Shown here in pieces: positions 50,050-57,533 of a DNA stretch of 64,000 nt. Positions within the stretch are counted from its first letter, which is position 1. Every line of letters begins with the position of its first letter. The stretch is from the NCBI GenBank assembly GCA_030639305.1, contig DAOWCY010000001.1, positions 62,001-126,000 on the forward strand. Reading direction: 5' to 3'. Source of the DNA: JAGLQA01 sp023135565. Lineage in GTDB: Bacteria > Acidobacteriota > Aminicenantia > UBA2199. A model generated the notes under the pieces. It was not told the origin of the DNA and made no database searches. It was given only the letters and a program-made list of their open reading frames with translations. The position numbers and the translations under genes were made by a program.

Positions 50050-51608
50050 AGCTGTTATATTCGTCCTGGATGCAGCAGTTGGATGCTGAAACCATAGAAA
50101 ATATCGGCATCCCAGCCATTGTTTTGATGGAAAACGCCTCACAGGGAGCAGCCGCTTTTTTCCGGGAGGAATTTCCTTTAGAAAAGTATAAAAGCCTGGT
50201 TGTTTTAGCCGGGAAAGGGAATAATGGTGGAGACGGCATTGCCGTGGGCAGGATTTTGTACCAACAGGGGTATAATGTGGAGTTTATCCTGTTAGCAGCC
50301 CCGGAGAAGCTAAATTCCGACCCGGCCATAAACTTCAATATCATAAAAAATTTAGGTCTTTCTTATTCGGTAATAAAGGACAGCCCGGAACTAACCGCCC
50401 GCTTAAAAAAATACTACCCCGCCGAAACCTTTATCATCGATGCTATCTTCGGCACCGGCATAACGAAACCGGTCAAAGAGGGATTATATAAAGAAGTCAT
50501 CAAGGGCATCAACGAATCGGGTTTACTCGCTGCCGCCATAGACATTCCATCCGGGCTGTCGGAATCTTTCCTGCCCGCAGCCGGAGCTCATGTTCGAGCC
50601 GCGGTAACCGCTACTTTTCAAAGCCTCAAAGTATCACACCTCTACCCGGACGGCAATAAGCACTGCGGAAAAATTAAGGTTATCGACATCGGGATTCCCC
50701 GGCGCTTGCTCGACCGTGAAGAGTATTATATCCACCTGATCACTCCCGCTGATTTTAGACATTTATTCGTTAAACGGGAAGTGGATGCTCATAAAGGTCA
50801 TTTCGGCCATACCTTGAATATTTCCGGTTCTATAGAGAAGCCCGGAGCCGGGATATTGAGCGCCTTTTCCGCTCTCAAATCCGGGGCCGGTTTATGTACC
50901 GCCGCCGTTTGTTTTGAAAACCGTACTATCGCTGTGGCAGCGCACCCGGAACTAATGACCCTGATCTATAAAGATAAAAAGGATATATTAAAAAGGCTGC
51001 CCGAATTTAATGCTGTACTGGCAGGGCCCGGCCTGGGTGACGGCGCCGGTACTTATGAGATCGTCTCCATGCTGTTAGAGCACTCCCCCGCGCCTATAGT
51101 GTTGGACGCCGACGCAGTCAATGTGCTTCAGGAGCGCCGGGAAATCCTCAAGCAGGAGCGAGTGCCGCCGGTAGTAATTACCCCACATCCCGCCGAATTT
51201 TCCCGTCTCAGCGGCCTCTCTAAAAAAGAGATATTGGCGGATCGCATCGGCGTCAGCCGCGATTTTGCCCGGGAGTATAATGTCTACGTGGTTTTAAAAG
51301 GGCATCACACCGTGATCGCCACCCCCAGCGGCCAGGTATTCTTGAACCAAAGCGGTAATCCCGGCATGGCCACAGCCGGCAGTGGGGATGTATTGTGCGG
51401 CATGTTGGCCGGTATGATTTCGCAGTTTACAGGCAAGTTTCCTTTAGCAGTCATACTGCAAGCCGCAGTGTTCATTCATGGTTATGCCGCCGATAAAGCG
51501 GTTGAAAAAGTCGGGGAAATCAGCCTCACCGCCGCGGACATCATAGAACATATCCCCGCAGCCATACAGGGTTTAGATGATTACAAAAGCCAATTCTTGT
51601 TCTCCTGA
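50046..51608 (+). CDS. nnr: Bifunctional NAD(P)H-hydrate epimerase/dehydratase
   Basis: The 520-aa protein joins a YjeF_N epimerase domain (about 1-215: VLAGKGNNGGDGIAVGR, IIDAIFGTG, DIPSGLS) and an ADP-dependent dehydratase domain (about 220-515: AGPGLGDG, VLDADAVN, GNPGMATAGSGDVLCG). It repairs damaged NADH and NADPH. It is fused as usual in bacteria and followed by TsaE with a 32-bp overlap. Confidence 0.95.
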   Translation: MKLLYSSWMQQLDAETIENIGIPAIVLMENASQGAAAFFREEFPLEKYKSLVVLAGKGNNGGDGIAVGRILYQQGYNVEFILLAAPEKLNSDPAINFNIIKNLGLSYSVIKDSPELTARLKKYYPAETFIIDAIFGTGITKPVKEGLYKEVIKGINESGLLAAAIDIPSGLSESFLPAAGAHVRAAVTATFQSLKVSHLYPDGNKHCGKIKVIDIGIPRRLLDREEYYIHLITPADFRHLFVKREVDAHKGHFGHTLNISGSIEKPGAGILSAFSALKSGAGLCTAAVCFENRTIAVAAHPELMTLIYKDKKDILKRLPEFNAVLAGPGLGDGAGTYEIVSMLLEHSPAPIVLDADAVNVLQERREILKQERVPPVVITPHPAEFSRLSGLSKKEILADRIGVSRDFAREYNVYVVLKGHHTVIATPSGQVFLNQSGNPGMATAGSGDVLCGMLAGMISQFTGKFPLAVILQAAVFIHGYAADKAVEKVGEISLTAADIIEHIPAAIQGLDDYKSQFLFS

Positions 51609-52023
51609 AGAGACCTATCGAGTCGGGGAGAAAATCGGCAGCGCATTAAAAGGCCGGGAGATTATTCTTTTATCCGGTGAATTGGGAGCCGGGAAAACGC
51701 TGTTGACTAAAGGCATTGCCGCTGCTATCGGGATTGACCCCGGTGAAATTGTCAGTCCTACTTTTACTATCATGAACTGTTTTGAAGGCAAATATTTTTT
51801 ATATCACATCGATCTTTACCGTTTAGGGGAGAATTTAAAGCGCATGACCGACGGATTACCGGAGATCGATGATAATATCGACGAAGGGGTTATCGTTATC
51901 GAATGGGCGCAGTACTTGCCCGGATTATATTTCCAGTTAAAGAATTCCGTAAAAGTAGATATCAAGGTTATAGAAGAAAACACCCGGGAGATTAGTGTGC
52001 AACCGGGACGGGCGTTCTATTAG
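51577..52023 (+). CDS. tsaE: tRNA threonylcarbamoyladenosine ATPase TsaE
   Basis: The 148-aa protein has Walker A SGELGAGKTLLTKG, SPTFTIMN and YHIDLYRL, all typical of TsaE, which helps TsaB/TsaD make t6A37 in tRNA. It starts inside the end of nnr (32-bp overlap); nnr and tsaE are common neighbours. Confidence 0.94.
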   Translation: MITKANSCSPEETYRVGEKIGSALKGREIILLSGELGAGKTLLTKGIAAAIGIDPGEIVSPTFTIMNCFEGKYFLYHIDLYRLGENLKRMTDGLPEIDDNIDEGVIVIEWAQYLPGLYFQLKNSVKVDIKVIEENTREISVQPGRAFY

Positions 52024-52155
52024 AAAAAAAATTAGCCTACCATGAAATTACTCTGCCTCCGGCGGCCCTGCCGGGGGCCAAACTTTTGAAAAAGTTTGAT
52101 CAAAACTTCTGATTATTTAAAAGCAAAAGCGCTCACCCGCTGCCCCTGCCGGAGG
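52024..52155. repeat. Family A composite element with TTAGCCTAC module
   Basis: AAAAATTAGCCTACCATGAAATTACTCTGCC also begins the copy at 57344. Then GCCTCCGGCGGCCC, the TTTGAAAAAGTTTGATC core and GCGCTCACCCGCTGCCCC follow. Confidence 0.78.
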
Positions 52156-52346
52156 TTATTTCATCGTCTCCGGGCGAGGTTCGCATCATGATCGAGAAGC
52201 CAAAATTCCCCTCTTCGAGAGGGGTGGTTCCGAGGAACGAGGAAGCGGGGTGTGTTAGCTCGTCGAAAAGCACCACCGCTTAACCTCTCCTCCACGCGAG
52301 TGGGCTTGCTTAATTTCATCGTTTCCGGGTGAGGCGCGCATCATGA
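52156..52346. repeat. Pair of 36-37-bp direct repeats
   Basis: TTATTTCATCGTCTCCGGGCG at 52156-52191 and its near copy TTAATTTCATCGTTTCCGGGT at 52310-52346, both ending GCGCATCATGA-like, bracket 118 bp with CCCCTCTTCGAGAGGGG palindrome. No ORF; then GGACAGGCTAATTT in reverse at 52358. Confidence 0.6.
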
Positions 52347-52383
52347 AGGGGAAAAAAATTAGCCTGTCCTCTTTTTTTCCCCC

Positions 52384-52412
52384 TTGCAAAAAATCCCGTT
52401 TTGTTTTAAAAT
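52384..52412 (+). promoter_or_regulatory. Promoter for STAS-like gene
   Basis: TTGCAA (52384-52389), a 17-bp spacer and TAAAAT (52407-52412). The ATG at 52419 lies only 7 bases beyond, where transcription should start, and no ribosome site precedes it, which suggests a leaderless mRNA. Confidence 0.5.
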
Positions 52413-52418
52413 ATAGTT

Positions 52419-52847
52419 ATGACAGTTAACAAAAACAAACCGGATTCAAAACCTACCGACCCGAAAGGCGAAGTCATTACAACCGAAACCTGCAAATCCT
52501 GGTTAGGAGACGACGGTATCGTCTGGTCCATTATGCTTCCCCAGGCAGTGGAAACTATCGAAACAGCAAAAAAAAACACCGCCGCGGGCGTTACACTCAG
52601 CGGCGGTAAAAAACGCCCCCTACTGTTGGATATGAGCAAAATAAAATCAATGAACAAAGAAGCACGGGACTATTATGCCCGGGGCGATAAAAGAGAATCC
52701 TGCGAGAAAGCCGTGGCGCTGATCATTAAATCTCCTATCAGCAGGATTTTGGGGAATTTCTTCCTGGGTTTTAATAAACCCACGGAACCGACCAAACTGT
52801 TTACCGACGAAAAAAAAGCCCTCGAATGGCTTAAAACCTTCTTGTAA
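52419..52847 (+). CDS. DUF7793/STAS-like protein
   Basis: The 142-aa protein has a central strand LLLDMSKIKSMNKEARDYYA and SPISRILGNFFLGFNKPTEPTKLF, then ALEWLKTFL, as in small STAS/SpoIIAA-like proteins named DUF7793. The first 60 residues differ from that core. Its stop overlaps the start of trmL by one base. Function unknown; STAS domains often bind nucleotides or regulate partners. Confidence 0.65.
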   Translation: MTVNKNKPDSKPTDPKGEVITTETCKSWLGDDGIVWSIMLPQAVETIETAKKNTAAGVTLSGGKKRPLLLDMSKIKSMNKEARDYYARGDKRESCEKAVALIIKSPISRILGNFFLGFNKPTEPTKLFTDEKKALEWLKTFL

Positions 52848-53485
52848 TGACAACCGGCAGGCCAGGAGACAATACCGCTTTCTGCCCGGAAGTGGTGCTG
52901 CTTGAACCGGAGATTCCTCAAAATACGGGAAACATTGCCCGCACCTGTGCGGTATTAGGTTGTCCCCTGCACCTGATCGAACCTTTGGGATTCTCGCTGC
53001 AGGACCGCTACCTGCGCCGGGCCGGTTTGGATTACTGGCATTTAGTCGATGTAAAATGCTATCCCAATCTCCAGGCGTTTTTCACCGCGGCTTTGGGCAA
53101 TACCGTTGATTTAGGAGCAAAAACGCTCCCTGCGGCGAAGCCGCTTATTGCCCCTCCACGCGAGTGGGGTTTAGGAGAAAAACCGCAAGCGAAAGTTTTT
53201 GCCGGGGTGCAGGGGGACCGGGCAGTGCAAAAGGATTTTTTCTTTTTTACGAAAAAAGGGGAACGCAGCTATCATGAAGCACAATTCAGGGGGCAAGTTT
53301 ATCTCTTTTTCGGCAAGGAAACCGGCGGTCTTCCCGGTGATCTGCTGGCCCGCTTCCCGGACTGCCGTTACCGCATCCCCATGCGGCCGGAAGCCCGCTC
53401 ACTCAACCTGTCTAATGCCGCCGCAGTGGTTCTTTATGAAGCTTTCCGGCAGAACGGTTTCCCCGGGTTAGCAGCGGGAAAGTAA
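52847..53485 (+). CDS. trmL: tRNA 2'-O-methyltransferase TrmL with repeat-derived insert
   Basis: The 212-aa protein has SPOUT motifs: LLEPEIPQNTGNIARTCAVLG, LDYWHLVDV, YLFFGKETGGLP and the RPEARSLNLSNAAAVVLYEA end, as in TrmL, which methylates C34 or U34 of leucine tRNAs. TrmL is normally about 155 aa. The extra length is residues 87-127, which are translated from dispersed repeat family A (about 53110-53225: repeat palindrome TGCGGCGAAGCCGC, then FAGVQG), inserted before FFFFTKKGERSYHE. The SPOUT knot residues are outside the insert, so activity could remain. Confidence 0.9.
   Translation: MTTGRPGDNTAFCPEVVLLEPEIPQNTGNIARTCAVLGCPLHLIEPLGFSLQDRYLRRAGLDYWHLVDVKCYPNLQAFFTAALGNTVDLGAKTLPAAKPLIAPPREWGLGEKPQAKVFAGVQGDRAVQKDFFFFTKKGERSYHEAQFRGQVYLFFGKETGGLPGDLLARFPDCRYRIPMRPEARSLNLSNAAAVVLYEAFRQNGFPGLAAGK
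53110..53225 (+). repeat. Family A element inside trmL
   Basis: It contains AAACGCTCCCTGCGGCGAAGCCGC, CCACGCGAGTGG and AAAGTTTTTGCCGGGGTGCAGGG, three modules known from intergenic copies, all read in trmL's frame. Confidence 0.85.
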
Positions 53486-53493
53486 GCGGTTGT

Positions 53494-54015
53494 CTATAAT
53501 AAACCGGCGGCGGTTTCTAATCCTACTTCGGATACCCGGTATTTTTTCCTGGCGTGTTTGCCCTGCTCTCCTGTTTTGATTTCGTCTAAAAGAGGAGGTT
53601 CTCCCTGCAGGATGTTGTTAATCGAATTTGAAATATTGCTGACCCGTTGATTTATCCTTTTTAACCGGAAACTAATATCATAAGTGGAAATTTCCTTATA
53701 ATCGAATCGCTCCTGTAAAAAAGCTGCCATTAATAAAATTTTATCGGTTGAGGTTTTTACCCTGGCTTCTGAGAATAAATCTAAGGCTGTATCATAATCT
53801 TTTATCTCTCTTTTTTGGAATTTTTTAATGGCCGAGCCCGCCTCTCCCGCCGCGAATTGTTCAGCACCGGATTCTTGCCCGCCGGGCAGCTTGCCCCCAC
53901 CTTTAAGAAACTTCGCTTTCAGCCATTTTATGATTCTTTTCTTTTCCCGCTTTTCAAGGTCTTTTAGGGCATTGAATACCAAATCTAAAGCAATGATTTC
54001 CGGGTCTTCATTCAT
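53494..54015 (-). CDS. Hypothetical protein, 173 aa
   Basis: The protein starts MNEDPEIIALDLVFNALKDLEKREKKRIIKWLKAKF, then a Gly-rich linker and a helical C-terminal part ending KKYRVSEVGLETAAGLL. Similar proteins with a LxxxxREKKRIIKWLxxKF start are common in uncharacterised plasmid- or phage-like contexts, with no function known to me. It is read from the - strand, behind two family B repeats. Confidence 0.55.
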   Translation of the reverse strand: MNEDPEIIALDLVFNALKDLEKREKKRIIKWLKAKFLKGGGKLPGGQESGAEQFAAGEAGSAIKKFQKREIKDYDTALDLFSEARVKTSTDKILLMAAFLQERFDYKEISTYDISFRLKRINQRVSNISNSINNILQGEPPLLDEIKTGEQGKHARKKYRVSEVGLETAAGLL

Positions 54016-54049
54016 TGTTTGACTCCTTTATTTAATCATTCGAAATACG

Positions 54050-54180
54050 TTTTCATATTGAGTTTGAAAAAAAATGCTTGATGGTTGAGAAGTCGAGTAT
54101 CGTAAGAGGTGTTTCTTAATACCACAGTGTAAAGGGATAACGTTTTTTCAAGGTAAAGCTTGAAAAAAAGCCGCTTTACG
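54050..54180. repeat. Family B tandem copies before 173-aa gene
   Basis: GTGTTTCTTAATACCACAGTGTAA and GTTTTTTCAAG/CTTGAAAAAA (54109-54174) form one unit. A degenerate unit precedes (AGTTTGAAAAAAAATGCTTG, 54061) and another follows (TGGTACCACCGTGC, 54218). On the - strand they read as two tandem copies of about 75-100 bp. Confidence 0.6.
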
Positions 54181-54432
54181 ATGATAGAAAGTCGAATTAT
54201 GTTTAAGATGCTGCTTGGTACCACCGTGCAATAGCATAATGTATCATAAAAATCAAAAAAGTGCAAATTTTTTATTGAAAAAAGTGGACCTGGGCGGACG
54301 GCGTCCGCACCCTATGAGGGGCCTGGAAGTTATATACCCGATTGGATTGACCGGAAAGCTTGTTTTTTGGGTTGACAAAAAGGGAATTTAATGGCATAAC
54401 ATTTTTTTAAGACAGCTTGAAGGAGGTTGATT

Positions 54433-54597
54433 ATGGCTTTCTGGAACAAAAAAGCGGCTGCAGACCCGGAAAAACAGTATAAGAAACTAAAAAAATACTG
54501 TAAGCAAGTGCTGCAAATGAACGAAGAAGACGCAGAAAAAAAAGCAAGGGAGTGGTTAAATACTGTAGGTAAAAAACTCGACCACCTGAAAAAATAA
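54433..54597 (+). CDS. Small charged helical protein, 54 aa
   Basis: It starts MAFWNKKAAADPEKQYKKLKK and ends VGKKLDHLKK; a single amphipathic helix bundle is likely. GAAGGAGG lies 7 bases before the ATG and TTGACA at 54372-54377 with a TAACAT-type -10 (19-bp spacer) precedes it, so expression is likely. I recognise no family. Confidence 0.65.
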   Translation: MAFWNKKAAADPEKQYKKLKKYCKQVLQMNEEDAEKKAREWLNTVGKKLDHLKK

Positions 54598-54721
54598 CGC
54601 AGTGCTCCTGCCCCATACGAACGGGAATCCAATAGTGCCGAATTCGTTGTTCATAAAAGCGGCTCACATTTATAAATTTCCAGGTCTGGGGCTTATAGGC
54701 TCCCCGCGCCGCGGGGTGGTG

Positions 54722-55045
54722 TTATACAGTGGCTTTGTGGAGTTGTCTCTTGAGCCTGTGAATCATACGCAGGGCGGTTTTCAATTCGGTTCTTTTGCGG
54801 GCGGTTAGAGCTTCATCACGTCTTTTTTTCCAGGATTTGATCTGGGCTTTAATGGGAGATTTATCCACTCCTACAACCTCATGGTGTTCCCGCATATCGA
54901 GACCGAGAGCTTTACAAACGGCTTCCAGGAGAGGTTCTTTATTCAACTCGGTGTAGCCCTGTACCGCCTCATGTTCTATGCCGGCTGCGATCTCACGTAG
55001 TTCGTCGATGTTTTTCTTCTTAAGTTCCACATAAGTATGTTCCAT
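54722..55045 (-). CDS. Hypothetical protein with Rho-N/SAP-like start
   Basis: The 107-aa protein reads LKKKNIDELREIAAGIEHEAVQGYTELNKEPLLEAVCKALG, a helix-extended-loop-helix like Rho N-terminal or SAP domains, then a basic helical C-terminus (SWKKRRDEALTARKRTELKTALRMIHRLKRQLHKA). Nucleic-acid binding is plausible. It is preceded by a good GGAG site. Confidence 0.6.
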   Translation of the reverse strand: MEHTYVELKKKNIDELREIAAGIEHEAVQGYTELNKEPLLEAVCKALGLDMREHHEVVGVDKSPIKAQIKSWKKRRDEALTARKRTELKTALRMIHRLKRQLHKATV

Positions 55046-55313
55046 AGTTTTATCCTCCGTAGGGATTTATTTTATCAAACCCTGGAACCGGCCGCGGCTC
55101 CGGGGATATTCATATACTACCTGGAAAAAAATTATACCATGAACGCATTGCTATTTTCAACCCCCAACGCCGGCGTTTAGGGGGCAATAGTCGTAAATAC
55201 CTATGACCATTGATTTGGGATATGCAAGCCGGGGCTTATAGGTTGGGTGCGCCGCACCACCCTCAGAATTCTCGAATGCCCGTTTGCTGGGGCTTAAAGC
55301 TGGGGCTGGGGCT

Positions 55314-55349
55314 GTAAGTATCCGGTTTTTTCCAAAACCGGACACTTAC
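55314..55349. repeat. Hairpin with GTAAGT/ACTTAC ends
   Basis: GTAAGTATCCGGTTTT pairs with AAAACCGGACACTTAC around TTCC. The window's first 30 bases (TTTTTCCAAAACTGAACACTT) match its right half, so it is a repeat. The rest of 55046-55360 shows palindromic GGTGCGCCGCACC and a GGGGCTT phrase, no gene. Confidence 0.6.
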
Positions 55350-55360
55350 CTCAGCTCCTA

Positions 55361-55390
55361 TTGATAACGCCTGCCTGTTCATGATATAAT
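55361..55390 (+). promoter_or_regulatory. Promoter of giant-protein operon
   Basis: TTGATA (55361-55366), an 18-bp spacer and TATAAT (55385-55390) stand 30 bp before the first gene. Confidence 0.65.
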
Positions 55391-55420
55391 TATTTTGTCG
55401 GCAGCATAAATAAAGGTAAC

Positions 55421-55852
55421 ATGGATTTCGAAGAAAAAATAAAAGAACCTTTTAAAAAGCAATTGCAGAAGCAGCGGTCTACCTTAGAAAACACAGCGGC
55501 TGCTTTTGAGAGTTTTAAACCTTTCTTAAAAGAATGGCCGCAGCGCAAAAAAAGAATAAAAGAGAGCAACACTTTCTATGTCGCTGCCTGCGAAGAAAGA
55601 CTAAAAAAAATAGCAAAACCTCTCAAAACGAAGCGGTATAAAAAAGCCCGCCGCCGGGTGATTAAATGGGGCAGATTCATCACCTATTTCCATTGGCGCG
55701 GCCTGCGGGAAAGAACGAAAGTGGTATGCCTGGGGGCGCTCAACATTATCAGGATGGCGCTGATCCTGAGTGTCTATGTCGGTGTGGTGCTGCTGGTTTC
55801 CTATGCCGCGGTTAAGCTTTTCAACCTGGTGTTCGGAACAAACGCAGCATGA
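55421..55852 (+). CDS. Small single-helix membrane protein, operon gene 1
   Basis: The 143-aa protein has a charged helical N-terminal half (to about 100, KKRIKESN, RYKKARRRVIKWGRF) and one C-terminal membrane helix (MALILSVYVGVVLLVSYAAVKLF, about 113-135). It is not recognised. It overlaps gene 2 by 4 bp and starts an operon with the 498-aa and the giant protein. Confidence 0.65.
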   Translation: MDFEEKIKEPFKKQLQKQRSTLENTAAAFESFKPFLKEWPQRKKRIKESNTFYVAACEERLKKIAKPLKTKRYKKARRRVIKWGRFITYFHWRGLRERTKVVCLGALNIIRMALILSVYVGVVLLVSYAAVKLFNLVFGTNAA

Positions 55853-57345
55853 AACAAAAACTGTTTTTCCATTCGCCGCTGCTGAAAGCCGCACCGGCAG
55901 GGCAAGCTCCCAAACGATCTATTATACTCAAACGGCTGGCATTTATCTTTGTTTCCGCTGCCTGTATCCTTACTCCTATCCTGCTGATAACCGCCGGCAC
56001 CCTGCCCAAAAAAGGCCCGGCTGTTCTTTTGTATTGGGCCCACGACTACCTCTACCTGCCCTTGAAAGGCTATTTGTACACTTTGATTTTCCCCCACAGC
56101 CTGATCTGGTGGGGGGTTATTTTTACACTTTTTATCCTGTGGCTGACGGCGTACCTTTGCGGCGGTTCCCTGGTTAGGAGTCCCCATATCTATTTTTTAG
56201 AACGGGTTGTGCGCAGCCCCAAAAAACACGGAATTCTAATCCGCAGCGCCGGGTGGTTGAAAAAATTGGGTATAAAACCGCAAATGTTGGCTGCGGTGGC
56301 AAATAAAGAACTGCAGATTGCCCTCAACCGCTTAATGAAGCTGCCGCTTAATCGAACGAACCCGGAGCTTTGCAAAATGGCGGTACGGCTCAGCCGACTG
56401 TATATCCGCTCGATTTGCCCCATCACCAGCCGCAGCCTTTTGTTGGAAACCGCTGCCGGTTGGCACCGGGTTTTCCAGCAGCTCAGGGTGCGCTCCCAGT
56501 TGGATAGTACGAACCGGTTTTTGGCGGATCTGACCGCGGAACTAAGCGCCGAAATCCGGCGGGTGCTGACGCCCCTGTTCGATTACCGGGAGAACGCCTC
56601 CCTGTGGCAGTCCACTTTAGAGAAGGAACCGGGATTCGATATCGATTTCTCTTTTACCCTGTTAGTGGATTTGCTCTACCTGACTGCATATGTAGACAGC
56701 GATACCGCTGCCCTGCTGTTAGTGCCGGACACTGGGGGCAGCCGCGACAGGATCGAAGCCGTCATCTGCCGCAGGTTGGCGAGTGCGGTGGCGCGGCGGC
56801 GCGCTATTTTGGACGGGACCCGCCGGGAATTAGAAAGAGTGCAAAAGCTGGGAAACCCTGCTGTCGCCGACGTTGTCAAGTTTCCTCTCCTGGGCGCGCT
56901 GCTGGAAGGAGAAAACAACCTGCCCGCATTAGGGCGTTTGGCGCTTTCCACGGCTATCGACTTTGCTGCTTTGATGGGGCAGCCTGATATCGGCACCGGT
57001 TTTTTAGAATCCATGGAGATGTTGGATTTTGCGTTGAACTGTTCCGGGGACAGGAATTTATATCCTGCGGCGGCGCAGTTGCTGCGCAGTGTGCCGGGGC
57101 CGGTGGACTACCGGCTGTTGGCCGAGTTATCTCACCGGGCTATTTTGGAGCGCCGGGAAGCGTGGCGCCGGTCGGCGCTTTTTCCGCGCAGCGACAGTTC
57201 CGGTAAAGGCGGGGAAGCGCCTATTAGGGAGGTTGATTTCGAGTTGGCGCTTTCCCGTGTAGAAGCGTTGTTTAAGGCAGCCGGGCCCGGTTTTGATCTG
57301 CCTCCGGACGCGCCTGGAGCAGTCGCACACGAAAATCAAAAATGA
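55849..57345 (+). CDS. Membrane protein of unknown family, operon gene 2
   Basis: The 498-aa protein has an N-terminal membrane helix (LAFIFVSAACILTPILLITAG, about 30-50) and another at about 75-100 (LIWWGVIFTLFILWLTAYLCGG), then a long, Leu/Arg-rich, helical soluble part with HEAT- or TPR-like feel (LSRLYIRSICPITSRS, LGALLEGENNLPALG). No enzyme motif is seen. The topology suggests an anchored helical repeat scaffold. The 4-bp overlap with gene 1 and closeness to the giant gene imply one complex. Confidence 0.65.
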   Translation: MKQKLFFHSPLLKAAPAGQAPKRSIILKRLAFIFVSAACILTPILLITAGTLPKKGPAVLLYWAHDYLYLPLKGYLYTLIFPHSLIWWGVIFTLFILWLTAYLCGGSLVRSPHIYFLERVVRSPKKHGILIRSAGWLKKLGIKPQMLAAVANKELQIALNRLMKLPLNRTNPELCKMAVRLSRLYIRSICPITSRSLLLETAAGWHRVFQQLRVRSQLDSTNRFLADLTAELSAEIRRVLTPLFDYRENASLWQSTLEKEPGFDIDFSFTLLVDLLYLTAYVDSDTAALLLVPDTGGSRDRIEAVICRRLASAVARRRAILDGTRRELERVQKLGNPAVADVVKFPLLGALLEGENNLPALGRLALSTAIDFAALMGQPDIGTGFLESMEMLDFALNCSGDRNLYPAAAQLLRSVPGPVDYRLLAELSHRAILERREAWRRSALFPRSDSSGKGGEAPIREVDFELALSRVEALFKAAGPGFDLPPDAPGAVAHENQK

Positions 57346-57513
57346 AAAAATTAGCCTACTATGAAATTACTTTGCCTTCGGCGACCCTGCCGGGGGCCAA
57401 ACTTTTGAAAAAGTTTGATCAAAACTTTTGTTTATTTAGAAGCGAGAATCAAAAACGCCGTCCTGCCGCGAAGCGGCTTAGAGGGTGGGTGCGCCGCACC
57501 CTCGCCGAAGGCA
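57344..57513. repeat. Family A element between operon genes 2 and 3
   Basis: AAAAATTAGCCTACTATGAAATTAC, TTGCCTTCGGCGACC, GCCAAACTTTTGAAAAAGTTTGATC, CCGCGAAGCGGC and GTGCGCCGCAC fill the 188-bp gap and end just before the giant gene's start. Confidence 0.8.
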
Positions 57514-57533
57514 AGATTCTATGGTAAAAAAAA

